From assembly GCF_017329615.1 (NCBI RefSeq), contig NZ_JAFMTW010000002.1, positions 62,001 to 126,000 of the forward strand: 64,000 nucleotides of DNA, read 5' to 3'. The position numbers were made by a program, and so were the translations under genes. The first letter of the stretch is position 1. Each line of letters begins with the position of its first letter. The notes below the pieces were generated by a model. That model was not told where the DNA came from. It ran no database searches and saw only the letters and a program-made list of their open reading frames with translations. The DNA comes from Alicyclobacillus suci (GTDB taxonomy: Bacteria; Bacillota; Bacilli; Alicyclobacillales; Alicyclobacillaceae). Positions 56,717 to 64,000 of the stretch are shown piece after piece.

Positions 56717-57558
56717 TGGCCCACATGCGGTTAGATGTGTTGCTCCACAGTCGTGGAATATATTCGAGTCGGGAGGCGGCGAGGCGGGCGATTATGGCCG
56801 GTCTCGTCAAAGTGGGCGGCGTGCGCGCGGACAAGCCTGGGACCAAAGTGAAAGAGGACGTCGTTATCGACGTCGATAAGCCCTTGCATCAGTTTGTCTC
56901 CCGCGGTGGGATGAAATTGCAGCAAGCGTTGGATGACTTCGCCGTCGACGTCTCGGGCTGTGTGGCGATTGACGTCGGAGCCTCCACGGGCGGCTTTACC
57001 GACTGCCTGCTGCAACATGGCGCGTCCCTTGTCTACGCCGTCGACGTCGGGTATGGACAACTCGCGTGGACCCTGCGAAACGACCCGCGCGTCGTGGTGA
57101 TGGAACGGACGAACTTCCGCCATGTAGATGAGACGTTGTTTGATCCAAAACCGCGGGTTGCGGTGATGGATGTTTCCTTCATCTCGACGAAGTTATTGTT
57201 CCCGAAGCTCGCATCGATTTCAACGCCCAAGGCTGATGTGTTCAGCCTCGTCAAGCCGCAATTTGAAGCGGGGCGTGGCGCGGTTGGAAAGGGCGGGATT
57301 GTGCGTGATCCGAAGGTTCATTTGCAGGTACTTCTGGACATGCTGGATCATGTCACGTCCATCGGTTGGTCCTGCCACGGGCTTACGTATTCCCCAATAT
57401 CCGGTGGGGATGGGAATATCGAGTTTTTGGCTTGGTGGAAGATGGAGCACAGTGCGTCGGCGACAGATTGGCGCACTGTGGCGAAATCTGTGGTCATAGA
57501 TGCATGGCAGGCACTTCAAGGGGAACAAGTGGAAGACCAACTCGCTCCTCGCACCTGA
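56716..57558 (+). CDS. tlyA: TlyA family rRNA 2'-O-methyltransferase / hemolysin-like
   Basis: TlyA-type enzymes methylate cytidine 2'-OH in 16S and/or 23S rRNA; the hemolysin label is historical. The 280-aa protein has an N-terminal S4 RNA-binding domain (about 5-65, R-L-D-V-L-L-x-x-R-G) and an FtsJ-type SAM domain with D-V-G-A-S-T-G-G-F-T-D-C-L-L-Q-x-G-A (about 89-106). The ATG overlaps the dxs stop (TAATG) with GGTGGAG upstream. Confidence 0.95.
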   Translation: MAHMRLDVLLHSRGIYSSREAARRAIMAGLVKVGGVRADKPGTKVKEDVVIDVDKPLHQFVSRGGMKLQQALDDFAVDVSGCVAIDVGASTGGFTDCLLQHGASLVYAVDVGYGQLAWTLRNDPRVVVMERTNFRHVDETLFDPKPRVAVMDVSFISTKLLFPKLASISTPKADVFSLVKPQFEAGRGAVGKGGIVRDPKVHLQVLLDMLDHVTSIGWSCHGLTYSPISGGDGNIEFLAWWKMEHSASATDWRTVAKSVVIDAWQALQGEQVEDQLAPRT

Positions 57559-57569
57559 GGGACAATCAT

Positions 57570-58094
57570 GTGACAAGACAGGACGACGAATCCGTGATTG
57601 CGGCAGTAGGGCTGTTTGGCGCATTTTGGTGTATGTGGTGTGTTGCAAAATCCCTTGTCGGGGCGTGGCCGCGAAAGCAGAAGGAGGCTTCCCTGGATGG
57701 GCTTTTGCAGCGCGGCTTGCAGTGGCTCATGGACAACGGGTACGACGTGTTGAAAGTGGAAAAGACTGCAAAGTATACAGGGTACATCGATGAATGTTCA
57801 ATTGGTTATCAAGAGGCTGCCGACTTTATTGCGCGAAAGAATGGTCGTGAGTACGCTGTGATTGTCGGTTTGGAGGACCTTTCACACGACGAGATCTGTC
57901 GGCGCTATTTTCCGCTATTTGCGATTCTCGATGTGCAGGAGTTGATTTTTCTCAATCTGCGCGACGAGTCCGTTCATTATGTCGACTTTCAGCTTCACCG
58001 GCCCAAGCGTTATTACGTTCGGCACTTGGTGTATCGGGGTCTTTGGTTCTCGGGCGGCATCCTGTTTGCTTTTGCTTTGCTGCATCGCACGTGA
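57570..58094 (+). CDS. Unrecognised protein with N- and C-terminal membrane segments
   Basis: The 174-aa protein has a membrane segment near each end (about 9-30 and 157-171) and a soluble domain in between. The middle part has the rhythm of a nuclease-like alpha/beta fold (E-A-A-D-F-I-A-R-K-N-G-R-E-Y-A-V-I-V), but I see no convincing catalytic set. I do not recognise the family. GTG 57570 has GAGGGA 7 nt upstream. It fills the slot between tlyA and nadK in the OLE-containing operon, so a link to the OLE-OapA complex is possible but unsupported by direct evidence. Confidence 0.8.
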   Translation: MTRQDDESVIAAVGLFGAFWCMWCVAKSLVGAWPRKQKEASLDGLLQRGLQWLMDNGYDVLKVEKTAKYTGYIDECSIGYQEAADFIARKNGREYAVIVGLEDLSHDEICRRYFPLFAILDVQELIFLNLRDESVHYVDFQLHRPKRYYVRHLVYRGLWFSGGILFAFALLHRT

Positions 58095-58109
58095 TGGGAG
58101 GGGAAAGCC

Positions 58110-58970
58110 GTGCGGAAAATCGCACTTTTGTACAACCCAAGCAAGGAGCAAGCATGTTCCATCCGGGACGAGTTGAATCGTCTGTTGACCGACGGCGGTA
58201 TTGCGGTGACCCATATCGCAGTCGATCACGCCACGAACATCCTGGCGGTCGACCCGGACATACGCTTTGTCGAATTGGCGATGGTCCTTGGCGGCGATGG
58301 CACGCTGCTGGGTATTGCGCGTCAACTTGCACCGTATCACATTCCTCTATTGGGTATCAATATCGGGCATTTAGGATTTCTGACAGAATCAGAACCATCG
58401 CAGTTGCGGCCGGCCGTCGCGCGGATTTTGCAAAATGAGTACAACCTCGAGCACCGCATGATGCTGGAGGCCGAAGTTGTTCGAAATGGGCAATCGCTCG
58501 CCAAGTTTTCCGCGTTGAACGAGGTCGGGACAGGCAAAGGCTCGTTTGCCCGGATGGTCACTGTAGACGTCCATGTGGACGACGTATATGTCGATACATA
58601 TCGCGGAGATGGGGTCATTATTTCGACGCCGACGGGTTCTACCGCGTATTCACTGTCTTGTGGGGGGCCGATTGTCAGCCCGAATTTGCAAGTGATGGTG
58701 GTAACACCTGTTTGCCCGCACACATTGTTTTCGCGGCCTTGTGTGATTGATGCCAATCAAACGGTGCGGTTGACCGTACAGGCAAGTCATTCGGATTTAG
58801 GGATGACGGTGGATGGACAAGATGGCCTTCACCTGGTGAGCGGTGATGAGATTATCGTCAAACGAGCGCCATACGAAACGACGTTGGTGCGTTGGCCGGA
58901 TCGCGAGTTTTTTGGGGTTCTGCGCAGCAAATTACATAATGGCAACGGCGACGGGCCAAGCACGGCGTAA
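58110..58970 (+). CDS. nadK: NAD kinase
   Basis: NadK phosphorylates NAD to NADP. The 286-aa protein has the G-G-D-G-T motif (about 57-61), N-I-G-H-L-G-F-L and the N-E-V and T-P-T-G-S-T-A-Y-S-L-S substrate-binding signatures. GTG start after GGGAGGGG. Position after tlyA matches Clostridia-type operons; argR/ahrC, usually between here and recN, is absent. Confidence 0.96.
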   Translation: MRKIALLYNPSKEQACSIRDELNRLLTDGGIAVTHIAVDHATNILAVDPDIRFVELAMVLGGDGTLLGIARQLAPYHIPLLGINIGHLGFLTESEPSQLRPAVARILQNEYNLEHRMMLEAEVVRNGQSLAKFSALNEVGTGKGSFARMVTVDVHVDDVYVDTYRGDGVIISTPTGSTAYSLSCGGPIVSPNLQVMVVTPVCPHTLFSRPCVIDANQTVRLTVQASHSDLGMTVDGQDGLHLVSGDEIIVKRAPYETTLVRWPDREFFGVLRSKLHNGNGDGPSTA

Positions 58971-58997
58971 AATGACCGTCGCGAGCGGGGTGATTCG

Positions 58998-60686
58998 ATG
59001 TTGACCGAATTGTACGTGGAAAATTTTGTGCTGATTGATTCGTTGCGTTTACAGTTTGGGCGTGGCTTGCACGTGTTTACTGGCGAAACTGGCGCAGGTA
59101 AGTCATTGTTGCTGGATGCCACGCGACTCGTGTTAGGCGGGCGGGCGTCGGCGTCGACCGTTCAGCGCGGAGCAGATAACGCGTATGTCGAAGCGGTGTT
59201 TGAAGTGCCAGCCAAGACACTTGCCGCCAATCTGTTGGCAAACTGGGGAATCGGGACGGAAGATGGAACGGTCATCCTCTCGCGTACGCTTTATGCGAAT
59301 GGTCGCACTACGTGCCGTGTCAATGGGCGGACGGTCACTGTCCAAATGCTGAAGTCACTCGGCGACGCGTTGGTTGAAATGCAGGGTCAACATGAATCAC
59401 AGACGATGCTGACGATGCGTTATCAGCGTACGTTGCTGGATTTATACGGCAAACATGAGGATTTGGTCGACGCGGTGGCCCTGGCGTACCGTCAGGTTCG
59501 TCGCGCGCGCGAACAGCTTGCGAAAGCGCAGGTTAGTGAGCGGGAGCGGGCGCAGCAAATGGACATTTTACAGTTTCAAATCGCGGAAATTGAGGCGGCT
59601 GGCGTCGAGCCAGGTGAGGAAGAAGCACTGCGTGCTGAAAGACAGCGTTTGCTTGCATTTGCCAAACTGCAGACGCACATTGATGCCCTGTTGTCGGCGC
59701 TTGAAGATCCGCGCGTGGGGGCGATTGCTCAGCTTGCCGCGGCGTATGAGGAATCCGCTGTACTCTCTACAAAGGTTAGCGAATTATCCGGGATTGATGA
59801 AATGATCGCATCTGCGCGCGCCAATGTCGAAGAAGCTGCGTTTACGACGAATAAATTTGCGTCGCGATTGCATGTAGATCCGAATCGTTTGCAAGAGATT
59901 GAGGATCGATTGGCCAATATTCGCGCGTTAACGCGCAAGTATGGGCCAACTTTGGATGAGGTCTTTGTGCACTTGGCCACCAGTAAAGAGGCACTGCAAG
60001 AACTGGTGAAACACGAAGAGACGATTGCGGCTTACGAAGACGAGGTACGGGTCGCAGAGAATCACTACGTCGAATTGGCAGGTCGCCTGACGATGGCCCG
60101 GGAGCGCGCTGCAAAACGTCTACAGGCAGAAGTGCAGGCTCGTTTGCACGAGTTGCACATGGTAGACGCTCAATTTGTCGTGTCGGTGGAACGGCGTCCG
60201 GACGAGTGGTCGGAAGATGGTCAGGACGTTGTCGACTTTTTGTTTAGTGGAAACCCTGGTGAGACGCTGGCGCCACTCCAAAAAGTTGCATCGGGCGGTG
60301 AATTATCGCGCACACTACTGGCGTTGAAGTTGGTGGTGGCGGATATTGACGAAGTGGAAACGCTCATCTTTGATGAAATCGATGCGGGTGTCAGCGGCGA
60401 TGCGGCGCTCCGGGTTGCGCAAATGCTCCGCACACTTGGCAGAGATCGGCAAGTGCTTTGTGTGACGCACTCCGCGCAGGTGGCAGCTGCCGGCCATGCG
60501 CATTTTCAAATTGTCAAGGAGACGCTGGCGGGACGGGCGAAGACGACTGTCGGCAAATTGGGAAGTACCGCTCGCAAAGAGGAGATTGGGCGGCTTCTTG
60601 GGGCTGGCGTTTCCGATGACACAGCGCTTCGGCATGCGCAAGCGCTGTTGGAAAGCTTCCGAAAGGACACCATGGCCCACACGTAG
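58998..60686 (+). CDS. recN: DNA repair protein RecN
   Basis: RecN is an SMC-like ATPase acting early in double-strand break repair. The 562-aa protein has Walker A GETGAGKS (29-36), long coiled-coil arms (about 150-370), the ABC signature S-G-G-E-L-S-R and Walker B T-L-I-F-D-E-I-D-A-G-V-S-G. GGGGTGA precedes the ATG by 5 nt. Confidence 0.97.
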   Translation: MLTELYVENFVLIDSLRLQFGRGLHVFTGETGAGKSLLLDATRLVLGGRASASTVQRGADNAYVEAVFEVPAKTLAANLLANWGIGTEDGTVILSRTLYANGRTTCRVNGRTVTVQMLKSLGDALVEMQGQHESQTMLTMRYQRTLLDLYGKHEDLVDAVALAYRQVRRAREQLAKAQVSERERAQQMDILQFQIAEIEAAGVEPGEEEALRAERQRLLAFAKLQTHIDALLSALEDPRVGAIAQLAAAYEESAVLSTKVSELSGIDEMIASARANVEEAAFTTNKFASRLHVDPNRLQEIEDRLANIRALTRKYGPTLDEVFVHLATSKEALQELVKHEETIAAYEDEVRVAENHYVELAGRLTMARERAAKRLQAEVQARLHELHMVDAQFVVSVERRPDEWSEDGQDVVDFLFSGNPGETLAPLQKVASGGELSRTLLALKLVVADIDEVETLIFDEIDAGVSGDAALRVAQMLRTLGRDRQVLCVTHSAQVAAAGHAHFQIVKETLAGRAKTTVGKLGSTARKEEIGRLLGAGVSDDTALRHAQALLESFRKDTMAHT

Positions 60687-60771
60687 GTGGGAGCTTTTTT
60701 GCATTATAAGACGGCTCCCTACGGGTACCTTAGGACTACGTTCTGAGGTTGCGTCAAGGGGGGAAGGCAAC

Positions 60772-62046
60772 ATGGCTGGTCGCCTGCGCACGATTCGGTT
60801 TATTGGACTACTTGCGATTGCTGTTACATGTTTTACACCCGCTGTACAGAAAATGGCTTCCACGCCGACGGAAGTCAACCTGGTTTCCGGCGACACTGTC
60901 GCTGTCCCGACGGATGATACACATACGTCGAATTCATCGTCGACTCATTTCTCCACTCAGACGGCATCCTCGACGTTGACCGTCACGTCCACGAGCCCCG
61001 GAGATACGGATATCTTCGGCAAGTATTTTGGCATGATCCCATGGAAGACACACGTTCATGCCGAACCCGCAGCGCGCGTGATTGTAGGCGGGCAGGCAGT
61101 GGGCATTCGCATTCAAAGTCACGGTCCAGTCGTCGTTGGCTTTCGCCGGCTGACGGACGGATCATCCCCTTGTGCCAGCGCCCACATGCAAGTGGGGGAC
61201 CGTATTGTCTCCATCAATCATCAGCATATTGAGACAGCGGCAGACTTGCAACAAGCGCTTCGAAAACAGGCACAAGCGGTTCATCTGACAGTCGTTCGCG
61301 GAAATAGTGTCAAAGAAATTCAGGTATCCTTTAAGGATCCTGGCGTACACCAGCTTGGTCTATACGTCAGAGATCGGACGATAGGTGTTGGAACGTTGAC
61401 ATTTTACGATCCGCTACATCACACGTTCGGCGCCCTCGGGCATCTGATTACAGATGCCGATACCGGTAAACCTGTCGTCGGGCGTGGAGGATTGTATCCG
61501 GCGGCGATTACGGGATTGCAGCCAGGTGCGGCGGGGTCGCCAGGGGAAAAACGAGGTACGTTCTCTTCCGCGAGTACACCGCTCGGACACATTGACGTAA
61601 ATACACCGTACGGCGTATTTGGGTCAATGTTGCAGCCGCCGGCACGCACATCGGTTCCCGGTGTCATCGATGTCGCTTTACCCGAGCAGGTACATGTTGG
61701 ACCGGCCAAACTGTATACTGTGGTGCATGGCCAACAAGTCGAGGCGTTTGACGTGCAAATTGACAATGTCGCACGGCAGCCGTCACCCGCTACGAAAAGT
61801 ATGATTGTCCGCGTCACAGACCCTCGCCTCCTCCATCAGACCGGCGGTATTATTCAGGGGATGAGTGGTAGTCCACTCGTTCAAGACAACCGTTTGATTG
61901 GTGCGGTTACGCACGTATTCGTTTCGGACCCAACGCGCGGATACGCGGTATACGCGATGTGGATGTTGAAACAGACCGAGCATTTGACAGATAACACCTC
62001 ATCTTCTTCCGTCACTTTTATCCATCGTCGAAATTACGCGGTATGA
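60772..62046 (+). CDS. spoIVB: SpoIVB peptidase (S55 family)
   Basis: SpoIVB is secreted from the forespore under sigma-G control and cleaves SpoIVFA (encoded at 18.7 kb), which starts sigma-K activation. The 424-aa protein has an N-terminal signal/anchor (about 8-25), a Ser/Thr-rich linker, a PDZ domain (about 125-190) and the S55 domain with G-M-S-G-S-P (Ser367 catalytic) followed by G-A-V-T-H-V-F. AAGGGGGG is 8 nt before ATG 60772; the upstream open frame runs through recN. Confidence 0.95.
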   Translation: MAGRLRTIRFIGLLAIAVTCFTPAVQKMASTPTEVNLVSGDTVAVPTDDTHTSNSSSTHFSTQTASSTLTVTSTSPGDTDIFGKYFGMIPWKTHVHAEPAARVIVGGQAVGIRIQSHGPVVVGFRRLTDGSSPCASAHMQVGDRIVSINHQHIETAADLQQALRKQAQAVHLTVVRGNSVKEIQVSFKDPGVHQLGLYVRDRTIGVGTLTFYDPLHHTFGALGHLITDADTGKPVVGRGGLYPAAITGLQPGAAGSPGEKRGTFSSASTPLGHIDVNTPYGVFGSMLQPPARTSVPGVIDVALPEQVHVGPAKLYTVVHGQQVEAFDVQIDNVARQPSPATKSMIVRVTDPRLLHQTGGIIQGMSGSPLVQDNRLIGAVTHVFVSDPTRGYAVYAMWMLKQTEHLTDNTSSSSVTFIHRRNYAV

Positions 62047-62085
62047 AAATGATGTGTGTGTAATAAACTGGTATTTGTGACGACG

Positions 62086-62112
62086 AAGAGTCATCGCCGA
62101 GATGGCTCTTTG
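62086..62112 (+). terminator. Hairpin after spoIVB
   Basis: AAGAGTCATC pairs with GATGGCTCTT (one T-G) around GCCGA; only a short T-run follows. Confidence 0.6.
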
Positions 62113-62194
62113 TCGAATTATGTTGAATCAGACGGGATACTCACGAAAAGTATTACATAGATTTGGCAGGAGTGGCGCCCCAATCGTCGAATCC
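62111..62194 (+). promoter_or_regulatory. spo0A control region: Spo0A boxes and a possible sigma-H promoter
   Basis: A TGTCGAA Spo0A-box core lies at 62111-62117 and a near match CGTCGAA at 62185-62191. AGGAGTG (62168-62174), an 11-nt spacer and GTCGAATCC (62186-62194) partly fit the sigma-H promoter consensus. B. subtilis spo0A is autoregulated through such elements; their function here is inferred. Confidence 0.4.
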
Positions 62195-62233
62195 TATAGA
62201 CTGTTAGATGTACGTCAGGGAGGGAGTCTGTCT

Positions 62234-63046
62234 GTGTCGTTAATGAAGGTGTTACTCGCGGACGATAATCATGAATTTGCTGACTTGCTTGGTGAATTCA
62301 TTTCATCACAGCCAGATATGGAGCTGTGTGGAATCGCGTATAATGGGAATGATGTACTGAATTTGGTTCGGGATACTCAGCCAGACGTCCTTGTACTCGA
62401 TATCATCATGCCAGTCCTCGACGGCATTGGCGCGCTTGAACGCTTAGGTGACGCTGGTGGCAAAATGCCGAAGGTGATTATGTTGACAGCGTTCGGTCAA
62501 GAGACCGTCACGCGGCGAGCGGTTGAACTTGGTGTCTCATATTTTATCTTAAAGCCATTCGATATGCCGCTTCTAGCCGACAGAATTCGCCAAGTGGCGC
62601 AAGGCCATGCCGCACCTGTCGCAGCTACGCAGCAACAGTACAACCCAGTCTATTCGGCCTCTTCCAACAGTACGCAGACGCCGCCGCGGCGTTCGGTGGA
62701 TGCTCAGATAACGCAAATTATCCACGAAATTGGGGTTCCGGCGCACATTAAAGGATATCATTACCTCCGTGAGGCGATTGGCATTGTTTATGATGATGTA
62801 GAAATTCTCGGGTCTATCACGAAGATTTTATACCCACGTATCGCGGATAGGTATAAAACTACACCGTCACGCGTCGAGCGCGCCATTCGCCATTCAATTG
62901 AGGTGGCATGGGGCCGTGGGAACATGGACGCCATCCGTAAGGTGTTTGGGTATACTGTGAGTGCGTCCAAGACAAAGCCGACGAATTCAGAATTTATTGC
63001 GATGATTGCGGATAAACTTCGGATGGAGCATCGCGTTAGCTCCTAA
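62234..63046 (+). CDS. spo0A: Sporulation master regulator Spo0A
   Basis: Spo0A, phosphorylated through Spo0B, turns on sporulation genes. The 270-aa protein has the receiver domain with acidic pocket D10-D11, phosphoacceptor D56 in V-L-D-I-I-M-P, Thr near 85 and Lys in L-K-P-F, a Gln/Ser/Pro-rich hinge (about 125-155) and the Spo0A-type DNA-binding domain (about 158-268). The GTG at 62234 follows GGGAGGGA by 8 nt; the frame upstream to 62102 is not needed. The adjacent spoIVB gene is the standard order. Confidence 0.98.
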   Translation: MSLMKVLLADDNHEFADLLGEFISSQPDMELCGIAYNGNDVLNLVRDTQPDVLVLDIIMPVLDGIGALERLGDAGGKMPKVIMLTAFGQETVTRRAVELGVSYFILKPFDMPLLADRIRQVAQGHAAPVAATQQQYNPVYSASSNSTQTPPRRSVDAQITQIIHEIGVPAHIKGYHYLREAIGIVYDDVEILGSITKILYPRIADRYKTTPSRVERAIRHSIEVAWGRGNMDAIRKVFGYTVSASKTKPTNSEFIAMIADKLRMEHRVSS

Positions 63047-63121
63047 TTTGGTTGCACGCGTGACGCTATTTTAGATAACCTTGGATACATTGGGGCGCGA
63101 GACGATTCCTCGTGTCGAATT

Positions 63122-63158
63122 CCTAAAAAACCTCCCAATGTGCGGGAGGTTTTTTAGG
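63122..63158. terminator. Bidirectional terminator between spo0A and hxlR
   Basis: A 15-bp perfect CCTAAAAAACCTCCC palindrome arm gives T6 on both strands, serving the two convergent genes. Confidence 0.92.
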
Positions 63159-63230
63159 GCACTTGGGTGTAGCCTTCGCCGCAAAATTACCATCGCATCG
63201 CAGGTCTTCGGCATCCAACATGCGGCATAT

Positions 63231-63557
63231 CTAATCTTTGTTGGCGCCTTCACACCATTTATCGGCCCACGATTGAATGGCAGCTAAAGCAGGCGTTAAG
63301 TCTTCACCTTTGTCTGTGAGTTTGTACTCGATACGAACCGGCGTCTCAGGATATACCGTACGCAGTACAATACACTTTTCCTCGAGTTCTTTGAGGCGCT
63401 CGGTCAGCATTCGCGCACTCATACCTGGTATGATTTCTTGTATTTCAGAAAAGCGTTTTGCTCCGTCCATCAGCGCGCGAATAATCAGACCCGTCCATCG
63501 CCGCCCCAGTAAACTAAATGCTTCTTCGAATTTTGGACACATCGTTTGTAACTGCAT
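63231..63557 (-). CDS. HxlR family winged-helix regulator
   Basis: HxlR regulators often sense electrophiles or aldehydes through an N-terminal Cys. The 108-aa protein has C7 in M-C-P-K-F, the G-R-R-W-T helix and the F-S-E-I-Q-x-x-I-P-G-M-S-A-R-M-L-T-x-R-L-K-E-L winged-helix core. ATG at 63557. Its target is probably its own promoter and/or a neighbouring gene. Confidence 0.93.
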   Translation of the reverse strand: MQLQTMCPKFEEAFSLLGRRWTGLIIRALMDGAKRFSEIQEIIPGMSARMLTERLKELEEKCIVLRTVYPETPVRIEYKLTDKGEDLTPALAAIQSWADKWCEGANKD

Positions 63558-63579
63558 TTCGACTCATCTCCATGTGTTT

Positions 63580-63617
63580 ATTTTAGCATGACCTCTTGAC
63601 AGATGTAACTCATACAT
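63580..63617 (-). promoter_or_regulatory. hxlR promoter and possible operator
   Basis: Read on the minus strand, TTACAT (63603-63608) and TAAAAT (63580-63585) have a 17-nt spacer. A perfect dyad ATGTA-N5-TACAT (63603-63617) overlaps the -35, a suitable place for autoregulation. Confidence 0.5.
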
Positions 63618-63756
63618 TGCAACTGTATAGTGGTTATTCGTGCGCCGTCACGGGCGGATGATATCGTGTTGTCTCGCTCGAGAAATGTGCTGTTTTTCAT
63701 CGCCTGTTTCGGGCAAAATAGATGGTGAATCGTTTTTTTACAAATGGGGTGTCCAC

Positions 63757-64000
63757 GTGAAAGATTTAGATTGGGATGCTGTAGGGCGTTCCGACGTGTT
63801 TGCTGAAGAGGTGACGGATGAGTCTGGCAAAGCCGTTGCCTTAGCGGGAATTGATATTGATTTGTTGAAATTTGAACGAGATGATGACGGGGAATTGGTA
63901 ATCATGGATGGAGAAGTCGGTCTTGACGACATGCGTACAGTGGTCACGGTTCGGGCGTGGCTCGACGAACAACAGGAGTTGGACGTGGAGATACTCTATC
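63757..64000 (+). CDS. Partial unknown acidic protein, cut by the window end
   Basis: An open frame of 81 codons runs from GTG 63757 (GGGGTG 5 nt upstream) to the edge without a stop. The visible part is strongly acidic (many Asp and Glu) with no membrane segment, and contains A-L-A-G-I-D-I-D-L-L and V-T-V-R-A-W-L-D-E. I do not recognise it. It is divergent from hxlR. Confidence 0.6.
   Translation, partial: MKDLDWDAVGRSDVFAEEVTDESGKAVALAGIDIDLLKFERDDDGELVIMDGEVGLDDMRTVVTVRAWLDEQQELDVEILY

Noticed and set aside
60669-60771. GGGAGC / GCTCCC pairing after recN as a terminator
   Set aside because: The arms are about 20 nt apart with the T-run inside the loop rather than after the stem, so it does not fit an intrinsic terminator.

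Overview
The window is a dense, mostly plus-strand chromosomal segment from a spore-forming, low-GC-lineage (Firmicutes) bacterium with fairly high GC for that group. Many GTG/TTG starts are preceded by strong AGGAGG-type ribosome sites. The gene order follows the Bacillus subtilis spoVID-valS-folC-comC-spoIIB-radC-mre-min-spoIVF-rplU-spo0B-obg block and then the comG-yqhGH-gcv-efp-spoIIIA-acc-nusB-folD-xse-ispA-dxs-recN-spoIVB-spo0A block, fused into one stretch. This order, together with an OLE RNA plus OapA gene inside the isoprenoid operon, suggests an extremophilic Bacillales member, most likely Alicyclobacillaceae. That placement is inference from synteny and family content; no 16S gene is present.

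Region 1 (1-8.4 kb): spoVID, two unrecognised membrane proteins, a T-box riboswitch controlling valS, then folC and murC, closed by a strong terminator. Region 2 (8.6-18.7 kb): prepilin peptidase (comC), a YabE-type 3D-domain protein, pilT, spoIIB, a DUF4321 protein, radC, mreBCD and minCD, covering cell shape, division-site choice and septum formation. Region 3 (18.7-23.9 kb): spoIVFA/spoIVFB (pro-sigma-K processing), rplU-prp-rpmA (ribosomal proteins with the L27-processing protease between them), a Spo0B-like phosphotransferase, obgE and a small JAMM-domain protein.

Region 4 (24.0-29.5 kb): a complete comGA-comGG pseudopilus operon followed by aroK and a DnaI-like helicase loader. Region 5 (29.6-36.9 kb): yqhG and a SNF2 helicase (yqhH) on the minus strand, divergent from gcvT-gcvPA-gcvPB (glycine decarboxylase), and a histidine phosphatase. 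Region 6 (37-44.1 kb): aroQ, efp, yqhV and the eight-gene spoIIIA operon. Region 7 (44.2-50 kb): accB-accC, Asp23/AmaP/DUF2273 envelope-stress proteins, nusB, a TsaD paralogue and a ferredoxin-NADP+ reductase.

Region 8 (50.1-61 kb): folD-xseA-xseB-ispA, then a roughly 600-nt structured RNA that I identify as OLE RNA, its membrane partner OapA, dxs, tlyA, an unrecognised two-TM protein, nadK and recN. Region 9 (60.7-64 kb): spoIVB, spo0A, an HxlR regulator and the start of an unidentified gene cut by the window edge. No tRNA, rRNA, insertion sequence, phage gene or CRISPR array was seen.

The most remarkable element is the OLE RNA/OapA pair. It is a described but poorly understood membrane ribonucleoprotein, so it is not novel in itself, but the unrecognised proteins in the same operon are candidates for further components. 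Other points of interest are a minor pseudopilin (ComGE) encoded without a leader peptide, PilT alongside a com pseudopilus, a DnaI-like gene next to comG/aroK, a TsaD paralogue, the absence of argR/ahrC from its usual slot, and several tiny membrane proteins.
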